64,000 nucleotides of DNA, taken from an uncultured Verrucomicrobia subdivision 3 bacterium. GTDB taxonomy: Bacteria > Verrucomicrobiota > Verrucomicrobiia > Limisphaerales > UBA11358. This document shows, piece after piece, positions 27,661-36,851 of the stretch. The notes under the pieces are model-generated. The model was not told the origin of the DNA. It searched no databases and worked only from the letters and a program-made list of their open reading frames with translations. Numbering within the stretch: the first letter of the stretch is position 1; the number at the start of each line of letters is the position of its first letter. The stretch lies in assembly GCA_903922735.1 (NCBI GenBank), contig CAIXUZ010000072.1:29572-93571 (forward strand). The letters run 5' to 3'. The translations under genes were made by a program, and so were the position numbers.

Positions 27661-27990
27661 TTAGGAGGCCACGTCGTTATATTTACTCTCGTGCTTCCTT
27701 CCCAAATAAAGGATGACGCCTTCACAACACAAAAGAGCTACGAATACAACCCCGGTGAATGTGAACTGCTGCAAGGCGACGTGATTTGCAGCGAGCCTAT
27801 CCTCTTGCTGCAAGGCGGCTATGCTTTCAGGTGAATGGTATTTTGCTAAAGCTTTCATCGCAGCCGCTCGCTCCGCCGCTCGATACGGTATCTTGGCGAG
27901 ATTGACTGGCCGAAGCGTGAACTGCATCACGAAAAACAACTACACGACGATAACTAGGGCAAGCACGACTATAAGGCGCAATCTTTTCAT
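27661..27990 (-). pseudogene. small membrane protein gene with an in-frame stop
   Basis: From ATG 27990 the frame reads MKRLRLIVVLALVIVV, then TAG, then LFFVMQFTLRPVNLAKIPYR and on to a natural stop at 27661. The two parts form one sensible protein of about 109 codons: an N-terminal helix, a soluble Ala-rich part and a second helix (FTGVVFVALLCCEGVILYLG). A single point change in one codon would restore it. Translation from TTG 27939 could still give a 92-aa product. The gene is more AT-rich than its neighbours. It has no recognised family. Confidence 0.55.
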
Positions 27991-28142
27991 GGCGTTGTAA
28001 GTGGCCTAGCCTCTAGCTAGTCAAACTTGTTTGCGGACTATCGTGGAACAATTGAAAACGCTAGGCCTGCGGGAAAAGGCTGGCAAGCCGAAAGCGGCGT
28101 TAAATTCATTTGGTTTTGCCGAGCGCCCGCCGCGTGGACCGG

Positions 28143-28345
28143 TAGGGCGGGCAGTCCGCTGCCCGCCGTGTTCAGCGCCGTAGGCGCGACAGCAAGTAGC
28201 CCACGGCGTCAGCCGTGGGTTAATCGTCCGGGAACGATTCAAGCCCCGGATGGGGCGGCAGAAAACCAACGGCCAGCCCTGCTTTCGCCCCGTCCGGGGC
28301 TAAATGATTCCGCCAACCCAAACCCACGGCTGACGCCGTGGGCTA
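28143..28345. repeat. REP/BIME-like palindromic cluster
   Basis: A 25-bp sequence at 28197-28221 (TAGCCCACGGCGTCAGCCGT...) recurs as a perfect inverted copy at 28321-28345. A second pair, GCCCCGGATGGGGCG (28243-28257) and CGCCCCGTCCGGGGC (28286-28300), is nested inside with one mismatch. A further hairpin GGGCGGGCAG/CTGCCCGCC is at the left. Each arm is itself palindromic, as in REP elements. There is no coding sequence. Confidence 0.75.
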
Positions 28346-28396
28346 CTATCGTTCGCTGCTCCGCAGCTTTCCATTTCCATTACCCCGCCCACCCCG

Positions 28397-28845
28397 CCCA
28401 CTGTCGCTTTTTGACCATTTTCGGGGGCTGGGAGGGGTTTTTCCGCGTTTTTGACACATTTTGAGCCATTTTTGCCGTTTCCGGTCACCAGATTGCCGGC
28501 AATGGTGGCGGGATTGCTGGCAATGGTGGCGGGATTGCTGGCAATGGTGGCGGGATTGCTGGCAATGGCGGCGGGACTGCTGGCAATGGTGGCGGGACTG
28601 CGAGCAATGGCGGCGGGACTGCCGTGTCTGGCGAGACGAACGGCGTGTCTGGCGGCAGGACTGGAGGATTTGGTGAGATTATTGGAGGGGCTGGTGGAAT
28701 TCTTGGAGGAGCTAGCGGCGCGAACGGAGGGGCTGGTGAGAATATTGGAGGAGCCAGCGGAATTCTTGGAGGGGCTGGCGAGATTTACGGAGGATCTGGC
28801 GGCACGAGCGGAGGAGTTGGTGGAATTTACGGAGGAGCCGGTTGC
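28397..28845 (-). repeat. 21-bp modular repeat element, copy B
   Basis: Read on the minus strand, 17 units of exactly 21 bp (28845 down to 28489) lead into a tail at 28488-28397. Units fall in classes: CCTCC-type units at the far end, two AGACACG-type units, then six nearly identical units of the form CCCGCCACCATTGCCAGCAAT. The tail contains GGAAACGGCAAAAATGGCTC and ends GGTCAAAAAGCGACAGT. Units near 28657-28677 are nearly identical to units of copy C. It lies directly upstream of rsmI, whose true start is beyond it. Confidence 0.88.
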
Positions 28846-28924
28846 CGCGCTTAAAAGTTGTTCTCCCTCAAACCCTCCACGGATTCCGGTTTATTTCACG
28901 CCGCATTTCTGTTTAAGTCAAGCC

Positions 28925-29629
28925 ATGGACGCCGCCCCATTGCCGCCGCTCACGCCCAGCACGCTTTACCTCGTCGCCACGCCGATTGGCAATCTGGAGG
29001 ACATCACGCTCCGCGCCCTGCGCGTCCTCCGCGAGTGCGACGTGGTCGCCGCCGAGGACACGCGCCGTTCCGGCCAGTTGCTCCGGCATTTTGAAATCTC
29101 CAAGCCGCTGTTGAGCTATTTCCAGTTCAACGAGGCCAGGCGCAGCGAGGAAATCATCGAGCGTCTCCGGCGGGGCGAGAAAGTCGCGCTGGTCACGGAC
29201 GCCGGCAGCCCCGGCATCAGCGATCCCGGGGAGCGCGTGGTGAAAACCGCCATCGCCGCCGGTTTCCGCGTGGAAGCCGTGGTCGGCGCCTGCGCGCTGG
29301 TCGGCGCGCTCACCGCGAGTGGCTTGCCGACGGAGGAGTTTCATTTCGTCGGTTTTCTCCCGCATAAATCCGGCCAGCGGCGGAATCAACTGGAATCGCT
29401 CAAGACGGTTCCCGGCACGCTGGTGTTCTACGAATCGCCGTATCGCATCGAGAAGTTGCTGGGCGAGCTGAACGAGGTTTATCCCGAACGCGACGTGGTG
29501 CTGGCGCGAGAGCTGACGAAGAAGTTTGAGGAATTTCTGCGTGGCAAACCGGCAGAGCTGCTCGCAATCGCGCAAAAGCGGAGTCTGAAAGGGGAGTTTG
29601 TGGTACTGGTGGCGCCGCCGGCGGTTTGA
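28925..29629 (+). CDS. rsmI: 16S rRNA 2'-O-ribose C1402 methyltransferase
   Basis: A 234-aa protein from ATG 28925. The frame is open far upstream, but only because it runs through repeat element B; the family starts at STLYLVATPIGNLEDITLRA, so this ATG is right. TRRSGQLLRHF, TDAGSPGISDPG and FYESPYRIEKLL are typical RsmI motifs of the tetrapyrrole-methylase fold. It methylates the decoding centre of 16S rRNA. The gene ends 7 nt before the convergent tatD. Confidence 0.94.
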   Translation: MDAAPLPPLTPSTLYLVATPIGNLEDITLRALRVLRECDVVAAEDTRRSGQLLRHFEISKPLLSYFQFNEARRSEEIIERLRRGEKVALVTDAGSPGISDPGERVVKTAIAAGFRVEAVVGACALVGALTASGLPTEEFHFVGFLPHKSGQRRNQLESLKTVPGTLVFYESPYRIEKLLGELNEVYPERDVVLARELTKKFEEFLRGKPAELLAIAQKRSLKGEFVVLVAPPAV

Positions 29630-29636
29630 AGACGGT

Positions 29637-30446
29637 TTACGGCTTCAGCTTCGGGAAAAATTCTTCCGCGGTCCGGCAGGTCGCTGCGCTTAACTCATCA
29701 AGCGAACACAGTTTCACCTGCGCGACGGTTTCGGAGATTTCCTTCACGAACGCTGGCTCGCAGCGTTTGCCGCGATACGGCACCGGCGCGAGATACGGGC
29801 AATCCGTTTCCAGCATAAACCTGTCCAGCGGTGTGGCAGCCACGGCGTCGCGGATATTCTGGCCGTTCTTGAAGGTGACGATGCCGGTGTAGCTGACGAG
29901 CGAGCCGATCGCCAAAATCTGTTGCAGCCGTTCCACGCTTTCGCCGTAGCAATGAAATACGCCGCGCGTTTTGCCGGTGAAAGTTTTGAGCTGCGCCAGC
30001 GTATCGTCGAACGAAGCGCGCTGGTGGATGATGCAGTTCAAATCAAGTTCGACGGCGACTTCGAGCTGCTGCTGGAATATTTCCGCCTGCCGGTTTTTGA
30101 AGTGGGTGTCGTCGGCCGCCGTGCCGCCGTTCGCGCCCGGCATGCGAAAATAATCAAGGCCGGTTTCGCCGATGGCGACGACTTTGGGATGCCGGGCAAG
30201 TTCGCGCAGGGCGGGGCGGAGGTCGGCGGGAGCTTCGAGCGCTTCGTTGGGATGCCAGCCGACCGCGGCGTAGATGGCCGGATGTTTTTCAGCGAGCGCC
30301 ACCGCGCGGCGGCTGCTCTCGAGGCTGGTGCCGATGGAAATGATTTTGGCGATCCCGGCGGCCTGGGCGCGGGCGATGACTTCTGGAAAATCCTTTTCGT
30401 ATTCCGGATAATCCAGATGCGCGTGGGTGTCGTAGAAGACGGGCAT
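29637..30446 (-). CDS. tatD: TatD family metal-dependent hydrolase
   Basis: A 269-aa protein from ATG 30446 with the metal ligands of the family: YDTHAHLD near the start, GWHPNE, GETGLDYFR, CIIHQRAS, FHCYGES and LETDCPYLAP. TatD proteins are 3'-5' DNases or related amidohydrolases involved in DNA repair and RNA quality control. There is a slight enlargement between GLDYFR and the next motif (MPGANGGTAADD). It is the last gene of a tight three-gene operon with the TIGR03790 and metallo-beta-lactamase genes (4-nt and 1-nt gaps). Confidence 0.92.
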   Translation of the reverse strand: MPVFYDTHAHLDYPEYEKDFPEVIARAQAAGIAKIISIGTSLESSRRAVALAEKHPAIYAAVGWHPNEALEAPADLRPALRELARHPKVVAIGETGLDYFRMPGANGGTAADDTHFKNRQAEIFQQQLEVAVELDLNCIIHQRASFDDTLAQLKTFTGKTRGVFHCYGESVERLQQILAIGSLVSYTGIVTFKNGQNIRDAVAATPLDRFMLETDCPYLAPVPYRGKRCEPAFVKEISETVAQVKLCSLDELSAATCRTAEEFFPKLKP

Positions 30447-30450
30447 GGAA

Positions 30451-32067
30451 TCAGGGTTTTTTGGCGGCGAGCTTTTCTTCCAGCGATTTGATCTTGGCGG
30501 CGATGGAATCTTTTCCCGGATAATCAGGCTTCTCGGCGAGCAGTGCGTAGTAGTCTTCCAAAGCTTCGCTATCACGTTGCTGGGAAAGGAATTTATCCGC
30601 GAGTGTCAGCCGGAGGCGAACGCGTTGTTGGGGTGAGGGGTGAAGTTTTAACGCCGTCTGCCACGCGCTGATGGCGGAACCCGGCTTGCCGAGCGCTGCA
30701 TAAAGCTGGCCGAGCTTTTCATTCAGAACGGCACTGCGTTGCGTTTCGAGAATGGTTTGAAGAAATTGGGCCAGTTGCGGTTCGCGCATCCCGCGGGCGA
30801 GATCGAGGCAAATGAGCCGGTCAAACGACCATTCGATGAGCGGATTTTTGGTCCGGGCCAGGTGGGCGTGCAGTTCCGGCAGGGATTTTTTCAGGAACGG
30901 CTGATACAGCGGATCGCCGATGACCGTGTTTTGCCAGGACAAGGCGAGTTGCGATGCCCACGCGGCTTCGCCGAACGTGAAGCCATTGCCCAGCGCCTGC
31001 AAAAAGAAGGCGATGTTCGGCGTGAACTGAAGATAGGGTTCATAGACGCAGCCCATCGTGCACGTCGCGCCTTTGGCGAGCAGCGGTCCGCACCAGTAAC
31101 GGTCGCTACTGCGCAAGGTGGCGGCGCTGAACGAATGCAGGTGATAGGCAATTGCGCCAGGCATGAATTCCACCTGCGGCTGCGCAAACGGCCCGGACGC
31201 ATGCCCGTCATACCAGCCGGCATAAATGGCGATATGGCTCATCGGAAACGAGGCTGGCAGCGTTGCGGCGTTGGTGTCGGTTTCAACTTCAAAACCGAGT
31301 TGCCGGCAGAGTTCCGCGCCGCCTAAAATCCATTCGTCGCCCACATGATAATTGGTGTCCGCTTTGCTCAAGCCGCGGGCGTCAAAATACGCGCGGCCCC
31401 ACAAGCCATCCCGTTCCGCGGCCAGCGCCTTGTCTACCAGCCTCAAAGCGATGTCCGCCGTCGGCCCATCCAGGCGCGAGACGAGCAGGATGCCGTTGGT
31501 GGGATTCATCAAGGCGTGGTTGGTGATGGCGTAAAACCGATTGGGCAGGGGGCCGGTCAGCGGCACCTTCATCTTGATGAGCGGCAGCCAGGCCAGTTCG
31601 GAGTCCACGGCCGCCTCGTTGTGATTGAATTCTTTGCGGGGGTTGGCCTCGGGCGTTTCTTCCACCGCAGTGGACGGGGCGATTTTCAGCGGTACGCCGT
31701 AGCACAGGACCGCGTAGCGGATTTTTGATTCGATCACGCGATGTTCCACCTGTGGCGGGCCGCCGTTGGTGGCCGGAGGGAAAGTCATGTTGCCGAACTT
31801 CCACAGCTTGGCCGCTGCGAGTTTTTCGGCCAGCGGTTTTTGCAGCGTATCCGTGAAGTCCTGGCGGGTCATCACCTCTTCGGTGGTCAGCGCCAATCCA
31901 AAAATCTGGCCGGCCGGCACCTGGCGCGCCACGGCATAATGCTCGGCGACGGCTTTCGATTCCGGCAGCATGGAATTATAAACCACCACGACTTCCTCGC
32001 CGCCGGCGTAAATCAGCAGCGGCAGGAGCCATAAAAATAGATTTCCCCAGCGGATGATTTTTTTCAT
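30451..32067 (-). CDS. TIGR03790-family exported protein with C-terminal TPR-like part
   Basis: A 538-aa protein with a signal peptide (MKKIIRWGNLFLWLLPLLIY) and the family start VVVVYNSMLPESKAVAEHYA. The conserved body includes YAVLCYGVPLKI, ILLVSRLDGPTADIA and IAIYAGWYDGHASGPF. The last 110 residues look like TPR helices (SAVLNEKLGQLYAALGKPGS). TIGR03790 proteins are common in Verrucomicrobia, Planctomycetes and Acidobacteria; their function is unknown, and some features recall caspase-like or gingipain folds, which is inference. It is in an operon with tatD. Confidence 0.8.
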   Translation of the reverse strand: MKKIIRWGNLFLWLLPLLIYAGGEEVVVVYNSMLPESKAVAEHYAVARQVPAGQIFGLALTTEEVMTRQDFTDTLQKPLAEKLAAAKLWKFGNMTFPPATNGGPPQVEHRVIESKIRYAVLCYGVPLKIAPSTAVEETPEANPRKEFNHNEAAVDSELAWLPLIKMKVPLTGPLPNRFYAITNHALMNPTNGILLVSRLDGPTADIALRLVDKALAAERDGLWGRAYFDARGLSKADTNYHVGDEWILGGAELCRQLGFEVETDTNAATLPASFPMSHIAIYAGWYDGHASGPFAQPQVEFMPGAIAYHLHSFSAATLRSSDRYWCGPLLAKGATCTMGCVYEPYLQFTPNIAFFLQALGNGFTFGEAAWASQLALSWQNTVIGDPLYQPFLKKSLPELHAHLARTKNPLIEWSFDRLICLDLARGMREPQLAQFLQTILETQRSAVLNEKLGQLYAALGKPGSAISAWQTALKLHPSPQQRVRLRLTLADKFLSQQRDSEALEDYYALLAEKPDYPGKDSIAAKIKSLEEKLAAKKP

Positions 32068-32068
32068 G

Positions 32069-32857
32069 TCAGGTGTTGGTCGTTACCTTCAATCCGTCCC
32101 AGGCCAGCGTCACCCCCGGTGGTAATTCCGCCTGCGACTTGTCGTGGTCGTAATCATGCGTCAGGTGGGTGAAATAGGTCCGCCCGGCGTCGATGCGTCG
32201 CGCCGCGGTCAGTGCTTCGTCCAGGCACATGTGCGTCGGATGCGGTTTTTGGCGCAGCGCGTCCAGCACGGCGATTTCCACGCCGTGGATTTTTTCCATG
32301 GTGTCGTCGGGGATTTCCTTGCAGTCGCTCAAATAGGCGAGGCGCTTGATGCCGTTTTGCTCGAAAAGAAAACCGGTGGTGGTCATGCGTCCGTGCGGCA
32401 AATCGAATGGTGTGATACTCAGGTCGCCGATTTCAAACGGTCCCGTGATGACCCGTTCTTCCGGCATGAAATAGCCCTTCGGCCACGGGCCCTGGTGAAA
32501 CGCATAGACGAAGACACGGCGCAGGTGAACCATCGTCTCCTCGCTCGCGTAAATCGGCAGGGTTGCCCCGCCGCGCAGATCGCAGAAGCGCCGGCAATCA
32601 TCCATGCCGAGTATGTGGTCGGCATGCGCATGGGTCACCAGCACGGCGTCGAGGCGGTTGATCTTTTCCCGCAGGCATTGGAGGCGAAATTCCGGCGGCG
32701 TGTCCACCACCAGCTTCACTTTGTCCGTGGCGATATAAATGGCCGGGCGGGTGCGCCAGTTTTTGGGGTTGGCGAGATAATCCGGCGGATAATCAACGCC
32801 AATCAGCGGCACGCCCTGCGATGTGCCGCTGCCCAGAAAAGTGAATTCAAACGCCAT
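32069..32857 (-). CDS. MBL-fold metal-dependent hydrolase (PhnP-like)
   Basis: A 262-aa protein with [16 protein letters not shown] at the N-terminus and the metal motif [13 protein letters not shown], then [13 protein letters not shown] and [10 protein letters not shown]. This subgroup includes PhnP cyclic-phosphate phosphodiesterase; the substrate here is unknown and no phosphonate genes are nearby. It is first in the operon and ends 1 nt before the TIGR03790 start. It is divergent from recN. Confidence 0.88.
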   Translation of the reverse strand: MAFEFTFLGSGTSQGVPLIGVDYPPDYLANPKNWRTRPAIYIATDKVKLVVDTPPEFRLQCLREKINRLDAVLVTHAHADHILGMDDCRRFCDLRGGATLPIYASEETMVHLRRVFVYAFHQGPWPKGYFMPEERVITGPFEIGDLSITPFDLPHGRMTTTGFLFEQNGIKRLAYLSDCKEIPDDTMEKIHGVEIAVLDALRQKPHPTHMCLDEALTAARRIDAGRTYFTHLTHDYDHDKSQAELPPGVTLAWDGLKVTTNT

Positions 32858-32917
32858 GTGTGTTTTTTTCTTTTACCGAACGGTGTGAACCGCTCAAATA
32901 TGCCGACGAATGTAGCC

Positions 32918-34573
32918 ATGTTAACGACGCTGCGCATTAAAAACCTTGCCCTGGTGAGCGACCTCACGCTGGAACTCCAGCCGGGTTGCAATGTCATCAC
33001 GGGCGAAACCGGCGCGGGCAAATCCATTATTCTCGGCGCGCTGAACCTTGTCCTCGGTGAACGCGCGGATCGCACCCTGATCCGGAGCGGCGAGGAAAGC
33101 TGCTCGGTTGAGGCGGTGTTTGATGTGCGGAAGCTTCGGACATCATTGAAAAGTTTTCTGGAAGAGAACGGCCTGGAGCCCTGCGAAGAAAACCAGCTCG
33201 TGCTCAAGCGCACTTTCACCAGCGCCGGAGCCAACCGCCAGTTTATCAACGGCTCGCCCACGACGCTCGCCACTCTTGCCGTTCTGGGCGAATCATTGGT
33301 TGATATGCATGGTCCGCATGATCACCAGTCGCTGCTGCATCCCGGTAAGCAATTGGCCATCCTCGATGCGTTCGGCCGCTTGGAACCGTTGCGCGAAGAG
33401 TTTGGTGGCCTGATTCGCCGCCGCGCCGCGCTTCTGGCTGAAAAGTCCGCGCTCATCGTGGATGAAAAAACTTACGCGCAGCAGCTGGATTTGCTGCGCT
33501 TTCAAGTCCAGGAGATTTCCACCGCCCGTTTGCAGGAAGGTGAGGATGCTGAAGTAGAGGTTGAATTTTTTCGCGCCAGCAACGCGGCGAAGCTGTTGCA
33601 ATTGAGCCAGACTGCGCTCGAAGCCTTGAGCGAGAGTGAAAGTTCGCTGCTCACGCAATCCGGCGTGGTCGGGCGCGTGCTCGCGGAACTTCAGCGCGTG
33701 GATGCAAGCGCCGCCAGTCTGGTCGCAGCCCATGCGCAGGTCAGTGAGTCATTGCGCGAGCTGCAGTCCGCCGTTTCGCATTACGCCGACAAGGTGGATG
33801 TGGACCCGGCGCGGCTGGCGGAACTGGAGGAGCGGCTGAATCTGCTGCAAACGCTCAAGCGCAAATACGGAGCGACCATCGCGGCCGTCATCGCTTTCGG
33901 CGACGAGGCGAAGCAGAAACTGCAATCACTGGAAAGCCGGGATGCGGAACTGGCCAGACTGAACGCCGCGCTGGAGAAGCTGAATTCGGAAATCTTGAGT
34001 GCAGGTAAAAAGCTTTCTGGTGCCCGCAAGAAAGTCATTCCGCTGTTGGCTAAAGCCGTTGGCAGGCAACTTGGCGATTTGGGATTTAAGCAGAGCCGGT
34101 TTGACGTGGTAATCAGTAATGTCGTTGAGGGGTCCGCTTCGGGCATGGATGAGATTGAATTTCAATTCGCCCCCAACCCCGGTGAGCCGGCCAAGGCGCT
34201 GCGGGCGATTGCTTCCAGCGGCGAAATGGCACGGGTGATGTTGGCGCTTAAAACGGTGTTGGCGGCGGAGGATGAGATTCCGGTTCTGGTTTTTGATGAG
34301 GTGGATGCCAACGTCGGCGGCGAAACCGCCAATGCCGTGGGTGATAAGATGAAGCAGATCGCCGCGAAACGTCAGGTGTTTTGCATCACGCATCTGCCCC
34401 AGGTCGCGGCGCCGGCGGACGCGCATTATGTCGTCACCAAGCAGGTGACCAATGGCCGGACTATCTCTGAGATCAAATTGCTGGATAAGCAGTCGCGCGT
34501 CACCGAACTGGCGCGCATGCTGGGCGGTCAGAGTGACGCGGCCCGCAAACATGCCGAAGCGCTCCTGAAATAA
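32918..34573 (+). CDS. recN: DNA repair protein RecN
   Basis: A 551-aa SMC-like ATPase from ATG 32918 (MLTTLRIKNLALVSDLTLEL); another in-frame ATG lies at 32900. The Walker A GETGAGKS is near residue 33, two coiled-coil arms occupy the middle, and the C-terminus has the signature ASSGEMARVMLALK, Walker B VLVFDEVDANVGG and HLPQVAA. RecN acts at DNA double-strand breaks in recombinational repair. It is convergent with the HAD-Lnt gene, with their stops 1 nt apart. Confidence 0.94.
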   Translation: MLTTLRIKNLALVSDLTLELQPGCNVITGETGAGKSIILGALNLVLGERADRTLIRSGEESCSVEAVFDVRKLRTSLKSFLEENGLEPCEENQLVLKRTFTSAGANRQFINGSPTTLATLAVLGESLVDMHGPHDHQSLLHPGKQLAILDAFGRLEPLREEFGGLIRRRAALLAEKSALIVDEKTYAQQLDLLRFQVQEISTARLQEGEDAEVEVEFFRASNAAKLLQLSQTALEALSESESSLLTQSGVVGRVLAELQRVDASAASLVAAHAQVSESLRELQSAVSHYADKVDVDPARLAELEERLNLLQTLKRKYGATIAAVIAFGDEAKQKLQSLESRDAELARLNAALEKLNSEILSAGKKLSGARKKVIPLLAKAVGRQLGDLGFKQSRFDVVISNVVEGSASGMDEIEFQFAPNPGEPAKALRAIASSGEMARVMLALKTVLAAEDEIPVLVFDEVDANVGGETANAVGDKMKQIAAKRQVFCITHLPQVAAPADAHYVVTKQVTNGRTISEIKLLDKQSRVTELARMLGGQSDAARKHAEALLK

Positions 34574-34574
34574 A

Positions 34575-36791
34575 TTATCGGGTGCAATCCGTTGCGTTGC
34601 GCTCGCGGAACCATCTCAGCAGGCCGATCGCGGTCAGACCAACGCAGACCCAGGCAAACCAATCACCATGCCGGTGGTAATAAGTCGTAGTGAGGTTTCC
34701 GGCCACGGGTATTTCGCTCGTCATTGCGCCGCGGCGGTGAACGCTTCCGGAGGCATCGGCCAGCGATTGCAAAATGCGCCCATGTGAATCGACTAGGCAG
34801 GTAACCCCGTTGTTGGCGCAGCGGATGAGCGGTCGATTGTTTTCCACCGCCCGGAACACCGCGGCGGCAGCGTGCTGCCATTGCTCGGAACTTTCGCCGA
34901 ACCATCCGTCGTTGGTCAGGTTGACCAGAATATCCGTATCGTCATCCGCCGCGTCGCGGCCTAATCGCGGAAAGATATCTTCAAAGCAAATAAGCGGTGA
35001 AGCTTTGATGATCGGCCGGATTTTCGGTTTGCTGGCCTCGTTGTTGTTGACGAGTGTGAACACTTGATCGGAAACCTCCGGGGCGACGGTTCGTATCTCA
35101 AATTGTGCCGCCTGGTCGCCGGCCGTCCAGCCGCCGGTGATCGGCGTGAACCATTTGAGGAATGGCAGCCAGGTCGCGAGCGGAACATATTCGCCAAAAA
35201 TGACCAGTTGGCGCTTGTGGTAAGTCTGCCGCCAGCGTCCGTCCGGTCCGACCAGAAAGGCGGAGTTGAAGTAATTGGTTGCGTGGGGAAGCAAAGCCAC
35301 GTCGTCGGCATTGAGGATGAGCCAGACGCGGTTCGAGCGCACAAATTGGTTGATGGCTTTGTAAACCGCTTCGTCCACAGACGGCACGGCGGATTCGGGC
35401 CAAAGTAACAATTCGGTTTGGTTGGTCAGCGCGCGCTGGGATAAATCCAGCAGTTCGGCAAAGCGTCTGGAATCTTCGCTGGCTGACCAGATCAAGGTTT
35501 GCGGCACACTGGGTTGAATGGCGGTGACGCGCAAATATTTTTGCGCCGGATCGTCATGGGATATCCGGTAAAATCCGCCAACGTAGCAAAACACGATCAC
35601 GGTCAGCGGCACCACGATTTCACTTTGCCAAGCAAATCGCCGCGCTGGATGTCTTAAAACCATCTGCGCGGCTGAAAACAACGCGAGGGAAAACCAGACG
35701 ATGAGAAACGATACGCCATACACTCCCGTGACGGCGGCGATTTGTATGAGCGGGACAAGCTTGAATTGTGAGATCCCGATAAAAATCCAGGGGAAACCAC
35801 TAAAGAGCCAGCCGCGTAAAAATTCCAGCGCGACCCATGCTGCCGCGACTGCCAGGGTCCAGAATGTGCGGGCGATCCAGTTCGGATTCTTCGGCTGAAA
35901 TATTGATGCCAGCCACACCCAGGCGGCTCCATACAGCGCGAGATAGGCGGCCAGCGAAATCCAGCCCAGAATCGGAAAGCCGGTGACGGGGATTTGCAAC
36001 AGCCAGACCAGTGAGGCGAGCCAGAACGTCAGTCCCGCGATGTATCCCACGCGCAGGCTGTCCGCGGTGTTTTTATTGTAAGCAGCGAATAGCATCAGCG
36101 CCGGCGCGACCCAGGCAAAACCGGCAATGCTAAAATTGGGAAAAGCGCCCGCCAGCAAAAGTCCGGCGATGATGGCCACGAAATAGCCGCTGTTCCAAAA
36201 AAGTTCTTTGATGACGCTCTTGGCCACGGCGAGCGCGGAGAAATCCTCGCAGAAGGTTGGGCCAACTTGGGTGCAGTTGGCCGCTTCACGCAGCACGCGC
36301 CGGCTGGCGTTGACGACCACGGCCTGCCGCGCCCCGCGCCAGACGGCGTAATCGGCGGTGGAATTTCCGGCGTAGTCAAAGCCGCGTTCGCCGTATTTAT
36401 GGATGAGCACGCGCAGTTTGTTTTCGCTCCGCAGATTGGTTTGGCCGTCGCTGGCCAGAACTTCGTCGAACAGGCCGATGTGGTCGGCGACGGGTTGCGC
36501 CATTTTTATGTCCGACGCGGTTGCCAGAATAATTTTTCGCCCAGCCCGTTTCTCTTCGTGGAGCCAGGTGAGAAAGCGTTGGTGATAGGGCAGGGTGGCG
36601 GGATCTACCTGGACGCGTTCCGCCAGTTTCTGCTTGAGGTGAGCCCGGCCGCGTGTCCACCAGAACAGAATCTGGAATAGCGCCAGCGGGTTTCGCCGCA
36701 ACAAACGGGAGAAAGACTCCCACATCATGTCGGTGCGGATGAGCGTGCCGTCGAGATCAACAACGAGCGGGACATTTTGGTTGTCGGCCAT
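34575..36791 (-). CDS. lnt: apolipoprotein N-acyltransferase fused to an N-terminal HAD hydrolase
   Basis: A 738-aa protein from ATG 36791. Residues 1-215 are a HAD phosphatase-like domain (DLDGT with D12 and D14, LATASD, DYAGNSTADYAVW) of the kind usually fused to UbiA prenyltransferases. After about residue 225 comes a typical Lnt: 6-7 helices (FPNFSIAGFAWVAPALMLFA and others) and a periplasmic nitrilase-like domain with E466 (LLWPESAVP), the YHKRQLVIFGEYVP lysine loop and C602 (SPLICFEDIFP). Lnt adds the third acyl chain to lipoproteins. No UbiA part is present. The frame is continuous, with no sign of frameshift at the junction. Confidence 0.9.
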   Translation of the reverse strand: MADNQNVPLVVDLDGTLIRTDMMWESFSRLLRRNPLALFQILFWWTRGRAHLKQKLAERVQVDPATLPYHQRFLTWLHEEKRAGRKIILATASDIKMAQPVADHIGLFDEVLASDGQTNLRSENKLRVLIHKYGERGFDYAGNSTADYAVWRGARQAVVVNASRRVLREAANCTQVGPTFCEDFSALAVAKSVIKELFWNSGYFVAIIAGLLLAGAFPNFSIAGFAWVAPALMLFAAYNKNTADSLRVGYIAGLTFWLASLVWLLQIPVTGFPILGWISLAAYLALYGAAWVWLASIFQPKNPNWIARTFWTLAVAAAWVALEFLRGWLFSGFPWIFIGISQFKLVPLIQIAAVTGVYGVSFLIVWFSLALFSAAQMVLRHPARRFAWQSEIVVPLTVIVFCYVGGFYRISHDDPAQKYLRVTAIQPSVPQTLIWSASEDSRRFAELLDLSQRALTNQTELLLWPESAVPSVDEAVYKAINQFVRSNRVWLILNADDVALLPHATNYFNSAFLVGPDGRWRQTYHKRQLVIFGEYVPLATWLPFLKWFTPITGGWTAGDQAAQFEIRTVAPEVSDQVFTLVNNNEASKPKIRPIIKASPLICFEDIFPRLGRDAADDDTDILVNLTNDGWFGESSEQWQHAAAAVFRAVENNRPLIRCANNGVTCLVDSHGRILQSLADASGSVHRRGAMTSEIPVAGNLTTTYYHRHGDWFAWVCVGLTAIGLLRWFRERNATDCTR

Positions 36792-36816
36792 GTCGCGGCT
36801 ATGCTGACGGATTGAG

Positions 36817-36845
36817 TTGGCCGCTGGCAAGACTTCTACTACGCT
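36817..36845 (+). promoter_or_regulatory. promoter of the 36852 membrane-protein gene, leaderless type
   Basis: TTGGCC, a 17-nt spacer and TACGCT, followed by 6 nt and the GTG start codon. It lies in the 60-bp divergent gap shared with the HAD-Lnt gene. Confidence 0.55.
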
Positions 36846-36851
36846 GTCGCG

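Noticed and set aside
28451..28924. Long N-terminal extension of rsmI
   Set aside because: It reads through repeat element B and its tail; the RsmI family begins at ATG 28925.
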